The notes: generated by a model from the sequence alone, not told the origin. Numbered from the stretch's first letter, positions 1 through 8,695 are shown. The stretch: 64,000 nt of DNA from Fundidesulfovibrio terrae (GCF_022808915.1 NZ_JAKZFS010000001.1:310001-374000); one strand, 5' to 3'. Made by a program: numbers and translations.

Positions 1-1284
1 CGCCTGTTCGTGGAAGTCACTTCCAGATGCAACCTGCTCTGTCCGATGTGCGTCAAGCATTCCGGCGCCGGGAGCGTCAGCGAAGGCGACATGTCTTCCG
101 AGATCTTCGGGGCGTTGGCGCCGGCGTTCCCGCATCTGCGGGCCCTAATCCTCAACGGCATCGGGGAGCCGCTCATGCACCCCCGGCTGGCTGAATTCAT
201 ACGCTGCGCCAAGAAGTCCATGCCGTCGGAAGGTTGGATCGGATTCCAGACCAACGGCCATCTGCTGGACGAAGTTCGCGGGATCACGCTCATCGAGGCC
301 GGCTTGGACAGGATATTCCTGTCCGTGGATTCGGCTACTCCGGACCTTTTCAAAAGTGTCCGGGGTGGCGGCAATCTGAGCCATGTGGAGAGGGCTCTGA
401 GGGCGCTGTCAGGGGCTCAGGCGCAACGTCCGGAGTCGCGGCTTGAGATCGGGGCGGAGTTTGTGCTCATGCGCGACAACTTCCGCGAACTGCCGGACAC
501 GGCGGCTTGGCTTGCCGAAAGAGGGGTCACTCGTCTCGTCGTCTCCCATATCCTGCCCTATGGCGACATCATGGCCGACCAGCCGTTGTTTGGCGTCAAC
601 ACCGAAACCTCGGTCCGTTTCTTTGAGAAGTGGGCCGCCCGGGCGCGGCAGGAAGGCATCGATCTCAGCCGGTATTTGAAAATACTGTGGAAATACAAAA
701 AGAGCCCCGAGGAACGCCGGATAGTGGAGTTTGTCAACACAATGGCCACCTTGGCTGTCCGGGAGGACATTCCTTTCCATGTCGGCAACCTCATGTCCGG
801 CGACGACCTGGACCAGGCCGAGGAGGTCTTCCGCAAGGCGGAAACCGTCGCCCGGGAAAGAGGCCTCTCCCTGGTCCTGCCGCCTCTCAGGCCGCTGAAC
901 GGCCGGGCCTGTCACGCCGTGGAGCAGGGAGGGGCTTTCGTTACCTGGGACGGGCGCGTCTCTCCCTGTCATTTCCTGTGGAGAGGATTCAATTGCTACT
1001 TCTATGGGCGGAAAAAGCAGGTTTTCCCGAGGTTCTTCGGCGAACTGCACCAGATGCCCTTGCTGGAAATATGGAACAGCCCGGCCTACAAGGAATTCAG
1101 GGCCAGCGTCCTGCGGCGCGGCTATCCTCATTGTCCCGGCTGCAACGTCTACCCGTGCAGCGAGGTCGAAACCACCGACTTCGAGTTTGACTGTTACGGC
1201 GAGACGATACCCTGCGGGGATTGCCCCTGGAGCATGGGCCTTCTTCAGTGCATGGGGCAGGAAAATGAGGATTATTCAAGATAG
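1..1284 (+). CDS. Radical SAM protein with SPASM-type C-terminus (5' end cut by window)
   Basis: Open from the first base, so the true start lies outside the window; a GTG at base 10 is in frame but directly precedes the cluster motif and is not a likely start. The CX3CX2C motif (CNLLCPMC) sits at visible residues 10-17 and would bind the 4Fe-4S cluster that cleaves S-adenosylmethionine. A Cys-rich C-terminal third (GRACHA, VSPCHF, HCPGCNVYPC, and a final run of Cys ending in LLQC) has the spacing of a SPASM/auxiliary-cluster domain. Such proteins modify peptides or mature enzymes, but no peptide substrate or partner enzyme is encoded next to it, so the reaction is unknown. A perfect hairpin follows the stop by one base. 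Confidence 0.85.
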   Translation, partial: RLFVEVTSRCNLLCPMCVKHSGAGSVSEGDMSSEIFGALAPAFPHLRALILNGIGEPLMHPRLAEFIRCAKKSMPSEGWIGFQTNGHLLDEVRGITLIEAGLDRIFLSVDSATPDLFKSVRGGGNLSHVERALRALSGAQAQRPESRLEIGAEFVLMRDNFRELPDTAAWLAERGVTRLVVSHILPYGDIMADQPLFGVNTETSVRFFEKWAARARQEGIDLSRYLKILWKYKKSPEERRIVEFVNTMATLAVREDIPFHVGNLMSGDDLDQAEEVFRKAETVARERGLSLVLPPLRPLNGRACHAVEQGGAFVTWDGRVSPCHFLWRGFNCYFYGRKKQVFPRFFGELHQMPLLEIWNSPAYKEFRASVLRRGYPHCPGCNVYPCSEVETTDFEFDCYGETIPCGDCPWSMGLLQCMGQENEDYSR

Positions 1285-1315
1285 ATGCCTAGCCAGGGCT
1301 CCGCTGGCTAGGCAT
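1285..1315 (+). terminator. Hairpin after radical SAM gene, probable terminator
   Basis: A perfect 12-bp stem (ATGCCTAGCCAG paired with CTGGCTAGGCAT) closes a 7-nt loop immediately after the TAG stop. The downstream tract is only weakly T-rich (CCTTTT), so termination efficiency is uncertain. Confidence 0.6.
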
Positions 1316-1600
1316 ACACCGCCTTTTGGCGGATCGTTGGCTCTGACCTGCTCGGCTCTTTTCGGACCAGCTGAGGCTTGAGGGTGCTTGGAGGGAGCCC
1401 GGCGGTCCACGTCCCGTTGAAATGTTGGTCAAAGTACATATTGATCAACACTTCAGGGCGAAGCCGTTGCCGAAAGCAGCTTCCAGGGAATTTCAGCTTC
1501 GGCAAGCTCTTCAGACACTTGATCGCTTCTGGCGTGACCAGCAGATGAGCTTGGGAATGCTTCTTTGCTCATTGTGGCTTTCTTTCAAAGCTGGAAGTAT
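1316..1600. other. Gap with a possible gene fragment, no supported gene
   Basis: No convincing start or ribosome-binding site is seen on either strand. The minus strand has an uninterrupted frame over about 1308-1560 whose longest Met-started piece is 65 residues and includes RPEVLINMYFDQHF. This may be the end of a decayed gene, but I do not recognise the family. Confidence 0.3.
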
Positions 1601-1918
1601 TCAATACACGATGGAGCTGAGGAAGCCGTTTATGAAGATGAAAATCCGTTGTTTGTCTATGAAATAGCCCCAGTGCTCCTCGACAATACGATTGTTGTCT
1701 CCGGTAGAGATGATCTTGCGAAATTGCGGCTCGCCGCACTTGGCCAATACAACCGCCTGGTGATCGCCTGTGGAAGCAATCCCATTCGTGCAGATCATGG
1801 AATCCGCCCGGGCATCACCCGGAGCACACGCCAGAGTGAGGACAAGGGCTAGCCAGAGGATCGGGGCCAATCTTCGCGCCCCGTGTCCCTTCTTCTCCAG
1901 TTCGAGTTTCAGTTTCAT
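1601..1918 (-). CDS. Small secreted DUF2845-like protein
   Basis: 105 residues. Starts at ATG 1918 behind GAGGGTGAG; a TTG just upstream is in frame but less likely. A hydrophobic segment (about residues 18-35) ends in an Ala-x-Ala site (DARA), predicting export by Sec. The mature part opens with SMICTNGIASTGD and then VVLAKCGEP, the Cys-Gly-Glu-Pro signature of DUF2845 proteins, with two cysteines that could form a disulfide. Function of the family is unknown. The gene stands alone, divergent from the ThDP enzyme at 2201, and its local GC content is lower than that of neighbours. Confidence 0.7.
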   Translation of the reverse strand: MKLKLELEKKGHGARRLAPILWLALVLTLACAPGDARADSMICTNGIASTGDHQAVVLAKCGEPQFRKIISTGDNNRIVEEHWGYFIDKQRIFIFINGFLSSIVY

Positions 1919-2200
1919 CAACTCACCCTCGAAGTTATATAAGGTTTCATAGCGTACAAAACATTTACGCGTGAGTATTTCTGTTTGTCAACGCGGTGGT
2001 CGATGGCCGGGCGAGGGCGGGTTGAAAACCGACGAGATTCTAAACCCTTCTGGTTGGCCTGGGCGTTATTTCCCCACGAGCAACGCCAGACCGTTGTAAC
2101 CGGGCCCGTGCCGGGATATCTGAAAAAGGTTGGCGGTGGACAGGCGGCGACAGAAAACCTTAATCTCCTCTAACCCAGGAATGATTCAAAGAGTGAGACA

Positions 2201-3793
2201 ATGCCTGAAGAGCGTGCGGACACCACCAGGTCAAAGGCCCTCGAGACTTGCAATGGGGCCGAATCCCTTGTCGCCACCCTGGTCGAGAGCGGGGTGGAAG
2301 TGTGTTTTGCCAATCCGGGCACCTCTGAAATGCATTTCGTCAGCGCGCTCGATCGCATCCCCGGCTTGCGTCCGGTGCTCTGTCTGTTCGAGGGCGTGGC
2401 GACAGGCGCGGCCGACGGCTACGCCCGCATGACGGGCAAGCCGGCCTGCACCCTGCTCCACCTCGGCCCGGGTTTCGCCAACGGTATGGCCAACATACAC
2501 AACGCCCGCCGCGCGCAGTCGCCCATGGTGAACATCGTCGGCGACCACGCCACCTACCATGAACGCTACAACGCGCCGCTGAACTCGAACATCAATGGTT
2601 TTGTCGAAGCCATTTCCCATTGGGCGCACCGGTCGCGAAGCCCCCGCACCGTGGCGGCCGATGCCGCGCGCGCGGTGCAGGCCGCCCGTCAGGCGCCTGG
2701 GCAGGTGGCAACCCTGATCCTGCCCGCTGATACAGCCTGGCTGCCGGCGGAACGCCCCTCACCCCGGCTCGAGGTCGACCCTCCCTCGAAGGTCTCCGAG
2801 GGGGCCCTCGACGCTGCGGCACAGGCCCTGACCAGCGGCAAAAAAACTGCGATCCTCATGCGCGGCGCCGTGCTCCACGGAGACGGGCTTCAGGCTGCCG
2901 GGCGTATTGTCGCCAGAACGGGGAGCACGCTCTTCTGCGACACCTTCCCCCCTCGTTTGCGGAGCGGAGCCGGTTCGCCGGTCGTCGAAATGCTTCCGTA
3001 CCGCGGCAAGGACATTCTCCGGCGTCTGGGCGGCTTTGAGCAGCTACTGCTGGTCGGCGCCGAGCCCCCGGTGTCCTTCTTCGCCTATCCCAACCAGGAG
3101 AGCTGGCTGACACCGTCTGAATGCGAAATTCTGACGCTGTCCCACCCCCATGAGGATGGCAGCGCCGCGCTGGCCGCCCTGGCCGAGGCGATAGGCGCAC
3201 CCGCGGCGGGTTCCGGAGCTTCTTTTGAGCCGCCCGCCCTTCCGCCGCCCGGCCCGCTCACGGCAGAAGGCGTCATGCGCATCGTCGCCGCGCTGTTGCC
3301 GGAAAACGCCGTTGTCACCGATGAAGGGATCACGTCCACGCTCCCATATGCTTCCCTGCTCACCAGGGCGGCGCCCCACGACTACCTTCCGATCACGGGC
3401 GGCTCCATCGGCGACATCCTGCCCCTGAGCACGGGCGCGGCCGTTGCCGCGCCGCATCGCAAGGTCGTCTGCCTGGAGGGCGACGGCAGCGCCATGTATA
3501 CCCTGCAGGCCCTTTGGACCCAGGCCAGAGAACGGCTCGACGTTGTCACGGTGATTTATGCCAACAGGTCGTATGCCGTTCTGGATCAGGAGTTGCGCCT
3601 GGTCCAGGCGGCGTCCCAAGGGGAGCGGGCCCGGTCCTTGCTCGACCTGCATAATCCTTCCCTCGATTGGATCAAGCTGGCCGGGGGGATGGGCGTTCAG
3701 GCCGTGCGGGCGGATACGACGCAGGCTTTCGCCGGGGCGTTCGCCGCAGCATTGCGCGAGTCCGGCCCGTGTCTCATTGAGGCCGTCATGTAG
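2201..3793 (+). CDS. ThDP-dependent acetolactate synthase-like enzyme
   Basis: 530 residues, the full three-domain length of the acetolactate synthase/benzoylformate decarboxylase superfamily. The N-terminal Pyr domain carries the cofactor-activating Glu (E64 in CLFEGVATGA), and the C-terminal PP domain has the ThDP/Mg motif GDG at 427-429 with N455 about 25 residues later (VIYANRSY). It should act on a 2-oxo acid in the cytoplasm. It belongs to the IlvB-like group often annotated as acetolactate synthase large subunit, but no small subunit (ilvN/ilvH) is adjacent, so a catabolic decarboxylase or carboligase other than IlvB is quite possible. The start is placed at ATG 2201 behind GAGTGAG. 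It appears to be transcribed alone. Confidence 0.8.
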   Translation: MPEERADTTRSKALETCNGAESLVATLVESGVEVCFANPGTSEMHFVSALDRIPGLRPVLCLFEGVATGAADGYARMTGKPACTLLHLGPGFANGMANIHNARRAQSPMVNIVGDHATYHERYNAPLNSNINGFVEAISHWAHRSRSPRTVAADAARAVQAARQAPGQVATLILPADTAWLPAERPSPRLEVDPPSKVSEGALDAAAQALTSGKKTAILMRGAVLHGDGLQAAGRIVARTGSTLFCDTFPPRLRSGAGSPVVEMLPYRGKDILRRLGGFEQLLLVGAEPPVSFFAYPNQESWLTPSECEILTLSHPHEDGSAALAALAEAIGAPAAGSGASFEPPALPPPGPLTAEGVMRIVAALLPENAVVTDEGITSTLPYASLLTRAAPHDYLPITGGSIGDILPLSTGAAVAAPHRKVVCLEGDGSAMYTLQALWTQARERLDVVTVIYANRSYAVLDQELRLVQAASQGERARSLLDLHNPSLDWIKLAGGMGVQAVRADTTQAFAGAFAAALRESGPCLIEAVM

Positions 3794-3978
3794 CGCCGCG
3801 TTCGCTCGATGCGCGGATAAACGCGGCACAGCGCAGGAGCGGAGCGCCCTGAGGGTTCCGCTGGCGCTCCTTCTGGCTGGAGCACTGCGTGTTCACTTTG
3901 GGGCCATCTGGCCATGGACCTGCGGGGAACACGGCCATTTCCGTTGGCGTCACATTGGCTCCGCCGTCGCACGGAACA

Positions 3979-4010
3979 GGGTCATCCAGAAATGGATGAC
4001 CCATTTTCGT
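3979..4010 (+). terminator. Rho-independent terminator after ThDP enzyme
   Basis: A perfect 10-bp stem (GGGTCATCCA / TGGATGACCC) with a GAAA tetraloop is followed by ATTTTCGTTT. A second, weaker hairpin with an 8-bp GGAGCGCC stem lies upstream at 3841-3870. Confidence 0.75.
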
Positions 4011-4030
4011 TTGGGCATTTACTTCGATCG

Positions 4031-4079
4031 GTTGTGCGAGAGGGCCCTACGCCTTGACATCGGGGTCCTCTCGCACAAC
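4031..4079. repeat. Long inverted repeat (17-bp stem)
   Basis: Arms at 4031-4047 and 4063-4079 pair over 17 positions (13 perfect outer pairs, GTTGTGCGAGAGG against CCTCTCGCACAAC, then one G-T and three G-C pairs) around a 15-nt loop. There is no T-tract after it. It directly follows the ThDP-gene terminator and marks the boundary to lower-GC DNA. Confidence 0.7.
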
Positions 4080-4584
4080 GTCAACCTTCCCTTCCTGTGT
4101 CCGCCCCGGCCGTCCCGTCCCCATTTTCTCCGCAGAAGAGACTCCCCTGGAGCTTCCCCTTTATTTTCCCCAGTTAATGTTGGTTGATATTCCTGCATTC
4201 CTTGCTGTCAGGGCTGCAAAAGGTGGAGGAATTGAGCCGGAACTCATGCCACATAGCCTAGGTTCAGGCTGCCGAGAAATGCAATGGTGTTATGTTTTGA
4301 ATGGTTATTGTAGGTTGGCATGGAAATGGCAAAATATGAGGTGTTTAGTAGTCTTGGTAGGTCGGCGAGTGCATGAAATACAATTATGTCACGGTTGGAA
4401 TAATATGCTAATTGGCGAAGTTTTCGTAGAAATACTGGAGATAATATAGGCTGACTAGAAAGTGACTAGCAGTATAAGTGTAAATATTTTTATTATGCAG
4501 TTTATTAAGTCTAGCTTGCGGGGTGACGTAAGCTGATTTTGAGACTACTTAGAGAAAGAGACACTCGATGTGTGATCAGGTTGA
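4080..4584. other. Lower-GC leader in front of the minor-pilin operon
   Basis: About 500 bases, clearly AT-richer from 4170 on than the surrounding genes, with no ORF I can support: a 131-codon frame at 4054-4449 lacks a ribosome-binding site and family resemblance. It most likely holds the promoter and a long leader for the pilin genes. Confidence 0.5.
4315..4330 (+). promoter_or_regulatory. Candidate sigma-54 (-24/-12) promoter
   Basis: TTGGCA followed by a correctly spaced GC (TGG-N10-GC, bases 4316-4330). The -24 half matches consensus; the -12 half reads TGGC rather than TTGC. Transcription would begin near 4342, leaving a leader of about 240 nt before the first prepilin. Sigma-54 promoters are known for pilin genes in other proteobacteria, but this call rests on the motif alone. 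Confidence 0.35.
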
Positions 4585-5148
4585 ATGGCGGTGATGATCG
4601 TGAGCGAATCCAAGTTGCCCTTTATTGGACCCTGCGCCGGGTTCACCATGCTGGAAGTCATCATGGCTCTGGTGCTCATTGCCGTGGCGGCTGCGCTCTT
4701 CGTTCCGCGCCATTCCAAGAATACCATCAGTCTCCAGGCCGAACGGGACACCCTGGAAAAACACCTCCGGGACGCCCAGATGAAGGCCATGCAGGGCGGT
4801 GGCATCCAGATCACCCAGCTAGGCGCGATAGGCCAAGTCTACGGCATCAAGTGCGACGGCACGAACTACTGGATGTTTGCCGGGACCAACCCCGATGCTG
4901 CCGGGGCAGTAGCCGGGCTTGTGGACGACCCTTCGGTGACCTTGGATTCCGGCAAGCTGTCCCTAGCTGCAAAAAATGTTGGGCTGGGGGCGTTCACGGT
5001 CTATTTCAACGGCTACGGTGTGCCCTGTTCGTCCTACACAAGCGAAACCGCCTACACGCCCCTGGCCCAGCCTCTGGTCGCCACCATGACCGGAGGCGGT
5101 GTGAACATGACTGTGACCGTCACACCGTACACGGGGTTCATCCAATGA
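4585..5148 (+). CDS. Prepilin-like protein (GspH/FimT type)
   Basis: 187 residues. Begins with a hydrophilic leader ending in Gly and then FTMLEVIMALVLI, the class III signal cut by prepilin peptidase, with Glu at position 5 of the mature protein and the long hydrophobic helix of type IV pilins. The rest is a short globular domain with two cysteines (IKCDG and VPCSS) that could form a disulfide. First of four such genes; its stop overlaps the next start as ATGA. Likely a minor pilin that primes a type IV pilus or pseudopilus. Two other starts lie at 4591 (GTG) and 4594 (ATG). The leader is longer than usual (19 residues), which favours a downstream start. Confidence 0.75.
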   Translation: MAVMIVSESKLPFIGPCAGFTMLEVIMALVLIAVAAALFVPRHSKNTISLQAERDTLEKHLRDAQMKAMQGGGIQITQLGAIGQVYGIKCDGTNYWMFAGTNPDAAGAVAGLVDDPSVTLDSGKLSLAAKNVGLGAFTVYFNGYGVPCSSYTSETAYTPLAQPLVATMTGGGVNMTVTVTPYTGFIQ

Positions 5149-5603
5149 ACGCGAACGCGCGCCAGGCCGGGTTCACCTTGCTTGAAACCCTTCTCGTCTT
5201 CGTGATCGGGGCCATGCTGGCGGCCATGGTCGTCGCGACCATGGGCACATCCCTCACGCGCAGTTCCACCGCCATCAACGTCCAACGAGGCGACTTCCTG
5301 GTCGAGCAGGCCTTGGCCCAAGTCACCAGGGACTATGTCTCCCTGACCAATAATGAAGCTTCCAGAGCCACCGCCCTGGCCTCCCTCAAGGCCGATATCG
5401 ACGCGGGCAACTACAACCAGGCGGGTGTCCTTACGGTCACGTCCTCCTATGTGGTGTACAGCTCCTCCGGGGTGGAAAGCGCGGATGCATCCGGGACCAA
5501 CGCCACCCTGAAGGTGACAGCCACCCGGACAGGCGGGCGAACCATGTCGGCGTTGTTCAGCGAAACCAGACCTGACCCCACAACGCAATTGGTATGGTAT
5601 TGA
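5145..5603 (+). CDS. Prepilin-like minor pilin
   Basis: 152 residues, starting with the ATG that overlaps the previous stop (translational coupling). The short leader MNANARQAG precedes FTLLETLLVFVIGAML, a standard prepilin cleavage site with Glu at +5. The remaining sequence is rich in Ser, Thr and Ala and has no recognisable enzymatic motif. By position and leader it is a second minor pilin of the same pilus or type II secretion-like pseudopilus. Confidence 0.75.
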   Translation: MNANARQAGFTLLETLLVFVIGAMLAAMVVATMGTSLTRSSTAINVQRGDFLVEQALAQVTRDYVSLTNNEASRATALASLKADIDAGNYNQAGVLTVTSSYVVYSSSGVESADASGTNATLKVTATRTGGRTMSALFSETRPDPTTQLVWY

Positions 5604-5605
5604 TC

Positions 5606-6106
5606 ATGAATACCACAAATCGCCAGTCAGGCTTCAGCCTCCTTGAGACCATCGTCAGTTTCCTGATCCTCGGGTTCGTCTCCGTGACCCTGATGTCGTT
5701 AATTCTCTACGCCAGCAAGGGATACATCATGGTGCGCAGCAATATCGACACCGCCGGCAAGGTGCAGGTGGCCATGGACCGTATCCGCCTGGAACTGGAG
5801 AACATGCAGTCCCTGACTTCCCTCGCCACGGGTGTGGGCGCGAACAGTCTTACCTTCGTCGATCACAACGGCGTGAGCCGGACCCTGGATCTGGATCCGG
5901 GCGCGGCCACCAACCTCAGGCTCGGCGGCAACCTGCTCCTGGACGGGGTCACCTCCCTGGTCCTGGCGCGGTCCTGCGGCAATCAGGACGGTTATTCGGG
6001 GGGAGCCAACGACCTGGCCTCGGTCACCGTTGCCATCACGGTCACGGGCGGCATCCCCACCTATACCTTGAGCGCCTACCCGAGAAGCATCATGAATTGC
6101 CCGTAA
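5606..6106 (+). CDS. Prepilin-like minor pilin (PilV/PilW type)
   Basis: 166 residues from ATG 5606, chosen over ATG 5594 because it gives a typical 9-residue leader (MNTTNRQSG) before FSLLETIVSFLILGFVSV. It starts two bases after the preceding stop, so coupling is likely. The body contains a coiled segment (MDRIRLELENMQ) and two cysteines (SCGNQ and the penultimate residue) typical of disulfide-stabilised minor pilins. No assembly ATPase, platform protein or secretin is present nearby, so these pilins must use machinery encoded elsewhere. Confidence 0.75.
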   Translation: MNTTNRQSGFSLLETIVSFLILGFVSVTLMSLILYASKGYIMVRSNIDTAGKVQVAMDRIRLELENMQSLTSLATGVGANSLTFVDHNGVSRTLDLDPGAATNLRLGGNLLLDGVTSLVLARSCGNQDGYSGGANDLASVTVAITVTGGIPTYTLSAYPRSIMNCP

Positions 6107-6118
6107 GGGAGTAAAGAC

Positions 6119-7510
6119 ATGTACTGCCAATCACCTCACAAAAAACAATCGGGAGCCGTGGCCCTGATCGTCGTTCTGGCCATATTGGCCGTCGCAGCAT
6201 TGGGTGCGGCCATGACCGCCATGTTCGGCGAGACCACCGTGCGCCAAGCCGCCTCCGGCTATGGCCCCCAGGCGCAGTACCTGGCCGAGTCCGGCATTCG
6301 CTACGCTCAGGGCCAGATCGCGTTGGATTCGATCAATCGCGATGCGCTCAATGGGAAAACATTCTCCTTGGCGGGGGGCAACCGGTCTTTCGCTTTGACG
6401 AGCCAGCCACTGGACTTGCGGGTGAGCGGCGCTTACGCGGCGGGGGCCACCACCATAACCTTGCGGCCACAGTCGGGCGCCATGCCCGGAAGCCTGGCGC
6501 TGGCCAACACCGGCATCCTCTTCTACGACTCTTCCGGCCACAACCTCCTGACCCAGGGCCGGGTTACCTCCACTTCGTCCAGGGGGACCGTCGTCACGCT
6601 GGAATCCCCGGGGCTCACGGCGGCCGTGCCGGACGGGAGCAAAGTGATCAGCAAGGTGGTCCCTTACGCAGTCTGGTCCGTGGGTACCTCCGGGAGCGGG
6701 GGGGAGTCCGCCAGTCGGGTGATCGGCGTGGCCATGAACACCCAGACCGAGGACTGGCCGCCCTACATCATCATCCAGGGTCCGGGGGGGACTCTGCCGG
6801 ACGAGACCTTGAATATCTTCGGCGTCGGCAACCCCGACTATGGCGGGATTGTCTACAAGGGAGTCAAGCTCGACTCCACGAACGAGGTGCTCGACCCGCG
6901 CAACAACGACGGGCAGGTCCGCCTGAACATCGTCGCCCGCCATGGCGGCGACGGCTGGAAGGCAGCCATTCAGATCGAGGGCGGCACGTCCAACATGACC
7001 TCGGACAACGTGACCGGCCAGACCTGGTACCAGAATGATCCCAACTATTGGGTCCCCTTCGTGTTCACCTACAATACCACTGACGGGAACACCGCGGACG
7101 GCTCTTACCGGGTCCGTTGGCAGCTGTTTCCGTCCTACAACCAGCTCAACAGCCAGCCGGACTATTCGAATCCGGTGGTCGACATGTCCCACACGATCGG
7201 TCCTCCTTCCACAGGAATGGACCGGGTCCTGGGAAACTGGTACATCGCGGCCCAGGCTCCGGTAAACCCGAATCAACAATTTACAGGCATGTGTACAGTT
7301 CGGAATATCAAAAAGGACAACTTTCTGTTGCCGACGAGCTACATCCAGATCAGCAGCAATTCCGACCAGTACACATCTCTGGTGTCGCAAGACCGCGTTG
7401 CCGAGACGTTTATAAAGATCACTGGTGAGATCAACCTCAACTGGGTAGGCACTCCTGCTCAACAATACGGTGTGAATCTCTTCTTCTACATCCACGATGT
7501 GGCGCACTGA
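6119..7510 (+). CDS. PilX-like pilus assembly protein
   Basis: 463 residues, behind a good GGGAG site. The N-terminus (KKQSGAVALIVVLAILAVAALGAA) is the PilX-type membrane-anchored helix with the class III leader Gly but without the +5 Glu. QAQYLAESGIRYAQGQ is the conserved PilX/PulG-like segment just after the helix. The long C-terminal part is Gly/Ser/Thr-rich with beta-type sequence (many Tyr and Asn), as expected for an exposed surface domain, and is larger than classical PilX (about 200 residues). Last gene of the four-gene operon; could act as an adhesive tip or minor component. Confidence 0.7.
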   Translation: MYCQSPHKKQSGAVALIVVLAILAVAALGAAMTAMFGETTVRQAASGYGPQAQYLAESGIRYAQGQIALDSINRDALNGKTFSLAGGNRSFALTSQPLDLRVSGAYAAGATTITLRPQSGAMPGSLALANTGILFYDSSGHNLLTQGRVTSTSSRGTVVTLESPGLTAAVPDGSKVISKVVPYAVWSVGTSGSGGESASRVIGVAMNTQTEDWPPYIIIQGPGGTLPDETLNIFGVGNPDYGGIVYKGVKLDSTNEVLDPRNNDGQVRLNIVARHGGDGWKAAIQIEGGTSNMTSDNVTGQTWYQNDPNYWVPFVFTYNTTDGNTADGSYRVRWQLFPSYNQLNSQPDYSNPVVDMSHTIGPPSTGMDRVLGNWYIAAQAPVNPNQQFTGMCTVRNIKKDNFLLPTSYIQISSNSDQYTSLVSQDRVAETFIKITGEINLNWVGTPAQQYGVNLFFYIHDVAH

Positions 7511-7663
7511 AGAGAGCGGATTCTGCGGCCCACTGCCGGGTTGGCGTGCTGGGGTGAGTGGGAATCATGCGGGATATAAGCCCACCGTATCCAGGCTGGA
7601 TGGGGGGCGGCCGGCAGCGTAAGAGAGCGGCGCGCAAACGCCTGCGGAAGCCGCGTCCCGACG

Positions 7664-8065
7664 CTAGGGCCGTGCCCTGCTGAAGAAGGCCCGGTCCTCC
7701 GTCGCTATGTGGGCCACCAGCCAGGTGAGCAGGTATTCGAGCAGTTCGCGCGAGGCCTGGGCGTAGTCATCCTTGAGCTGGGCCTCAAGGTCGCCTGCCT
7801 TCCACAGGAATTCGGCGTGAAGCCCCTCGTGCCTGTCCAGGCCTTCCCATTCGGCCTCCTCCATCATCTCTTCTTCATCCTCGAAGTGCGTGGCGGCGTA
7901 GGCCAGCAGGCCCTGCAAGGCGTCCAGGACTCCTTGGCGGTGCTCCCCGGCGTCCATCCGCGCGCTGAGTTCGCGGATCATGTGGATGAGCATCCGATGC
8001 TGTTCGTCGATCTCAGGGTGGCCCATGGCCAGATTGGGAGACCAGCCGGGAGTGTCTGTGTTCAT
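7664..8065 (-). CDS. Bacteriohemerythrin
   Basis: 133 residues. Four-helix hemerythrin with all seven di-iron ligands visible: H23 (EIDEQH), H60 and E64 (THFEDEE), H79 and H83 (RHEGLH), H119 and D124 (HIATED). It binds O2 reversibly at a non-heme di-iron site in the cytoplasm and in anaerobes is thought to serve oxygen sensing, storage or detoxification. The start is ATG 8065, preceded by GGAAAAG; the open frame extends 27 codons further but that part has no family resemblance. Monocistronic, converging on the pilin operon. Confidence 0.92.
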   Translation of the reverse strand: MNTDTPGWSPNLAMGHPEIDEQHRMLIHMIRELSARMDAGEHRQGVLDALQGLLAYAATHFEDEEEMMEEAEWEGLDRHEGLHAEFLWKAGDLEAQLKDDYAQASRELLEYLLTWLVAHIATEDRAFFSRARP

Positions 8066-8281
8066 ATGTCTTTTCCAGCGTCCTTTGGTGGGTTCGTGCG
8101 CCATGGCTATGCGTGGTTTCCCAGGCGGAGGACCACAATATTCCATTGCGAGGGGCAGGCCATGCGATCATGTCCGCGATGAATTTGTCCCGAAGGAGGG
8201 TAATCTGATCGGAGGGGGCCAGCAAGAGTTGCTGGCGTAGGGGAGGCTTGGGCTTGCGTGGGTCTGGTCAGGATGCAATGG

Positions 8282-8695
8282 CTACTTGTTTTTCTTGATA
8301 TTCTTTTCAAGAACTTCTGCCAGGGCATGCAGGTCGAGCGGCTTGGCAATATAATCGTTCATGCCGTCAGCGAGGAATCGTTCTCTGTCTCCGGCCATGG
8401 CAAATGCTGTTTGTGCGATAATGACGATGCTCTTGTCAGCGATCCCGCCATGGCGGATCAGGCGGGTTAATTCTTGCCCGGAAATGTCCGGCAACTTGAC
8501 GTCCATCAAGATTGCGTCAAACGATGCAAGTTTAAGTGCTTCACATGCCTCGCTGCCGTTGTTTGCAATGAATGAAGAGTAGCCGAGCATGTTCAACATG
8601 CCGGTGATCACAACCTGACTGGTTGTATTGTCTTCGACGACGAGAATCCGTGGGGGGAGTGAGTTTGAATCCTGGTCGAGAGTGGTGCTTGGCAT
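8282..8695 (-). CDS. Stand-alone response-regulator receiver
   Basis: 137 residues: a short polar N-terminus then one complete receiver domain, with the acidic pair in VVEDNTTSQ, the phospho-accepting Asp in AILMDVKLPD, the switch Thr in IIAQTAFAM and the Lys in YIAKPLD. No output domain. MAGDRERFLADGMNDYIAKP closely resembles receivers found at the C-terminus of hybrid kinases in this same window (11476 and 22788), suggesting an origin as a detached receiver. It probably takes phosphate from an unlinked kinase and acts by protein contact. Confidence 0.85.
   Translation of the reverse strand: MPSTTLDQDSNSLPPRILVVEDNTTSQVVITGMLNMLGYSSFIANNGSEACEALKLASFDAILMDVKLPDISGQELTRLIRHGGIADKSIVIIAQTAFAMAGDRERFLADGMNDYIAKPLDLHALAEVLEKNIKKNK

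Noticed and set aside
4054-4449. 131-codon open frame in the pilin leader
   Set aside because: No ribosome-binding site, odd composition (many Cys/Trp by chance), overlaps the inverted repeat and candidate promoter.
4539-5603. 354-codon frame covering two pilin genes
   Set aside because: Only the part from 5145 is a real gene; the upstream part is an out-of-frame reading of the first pilin.
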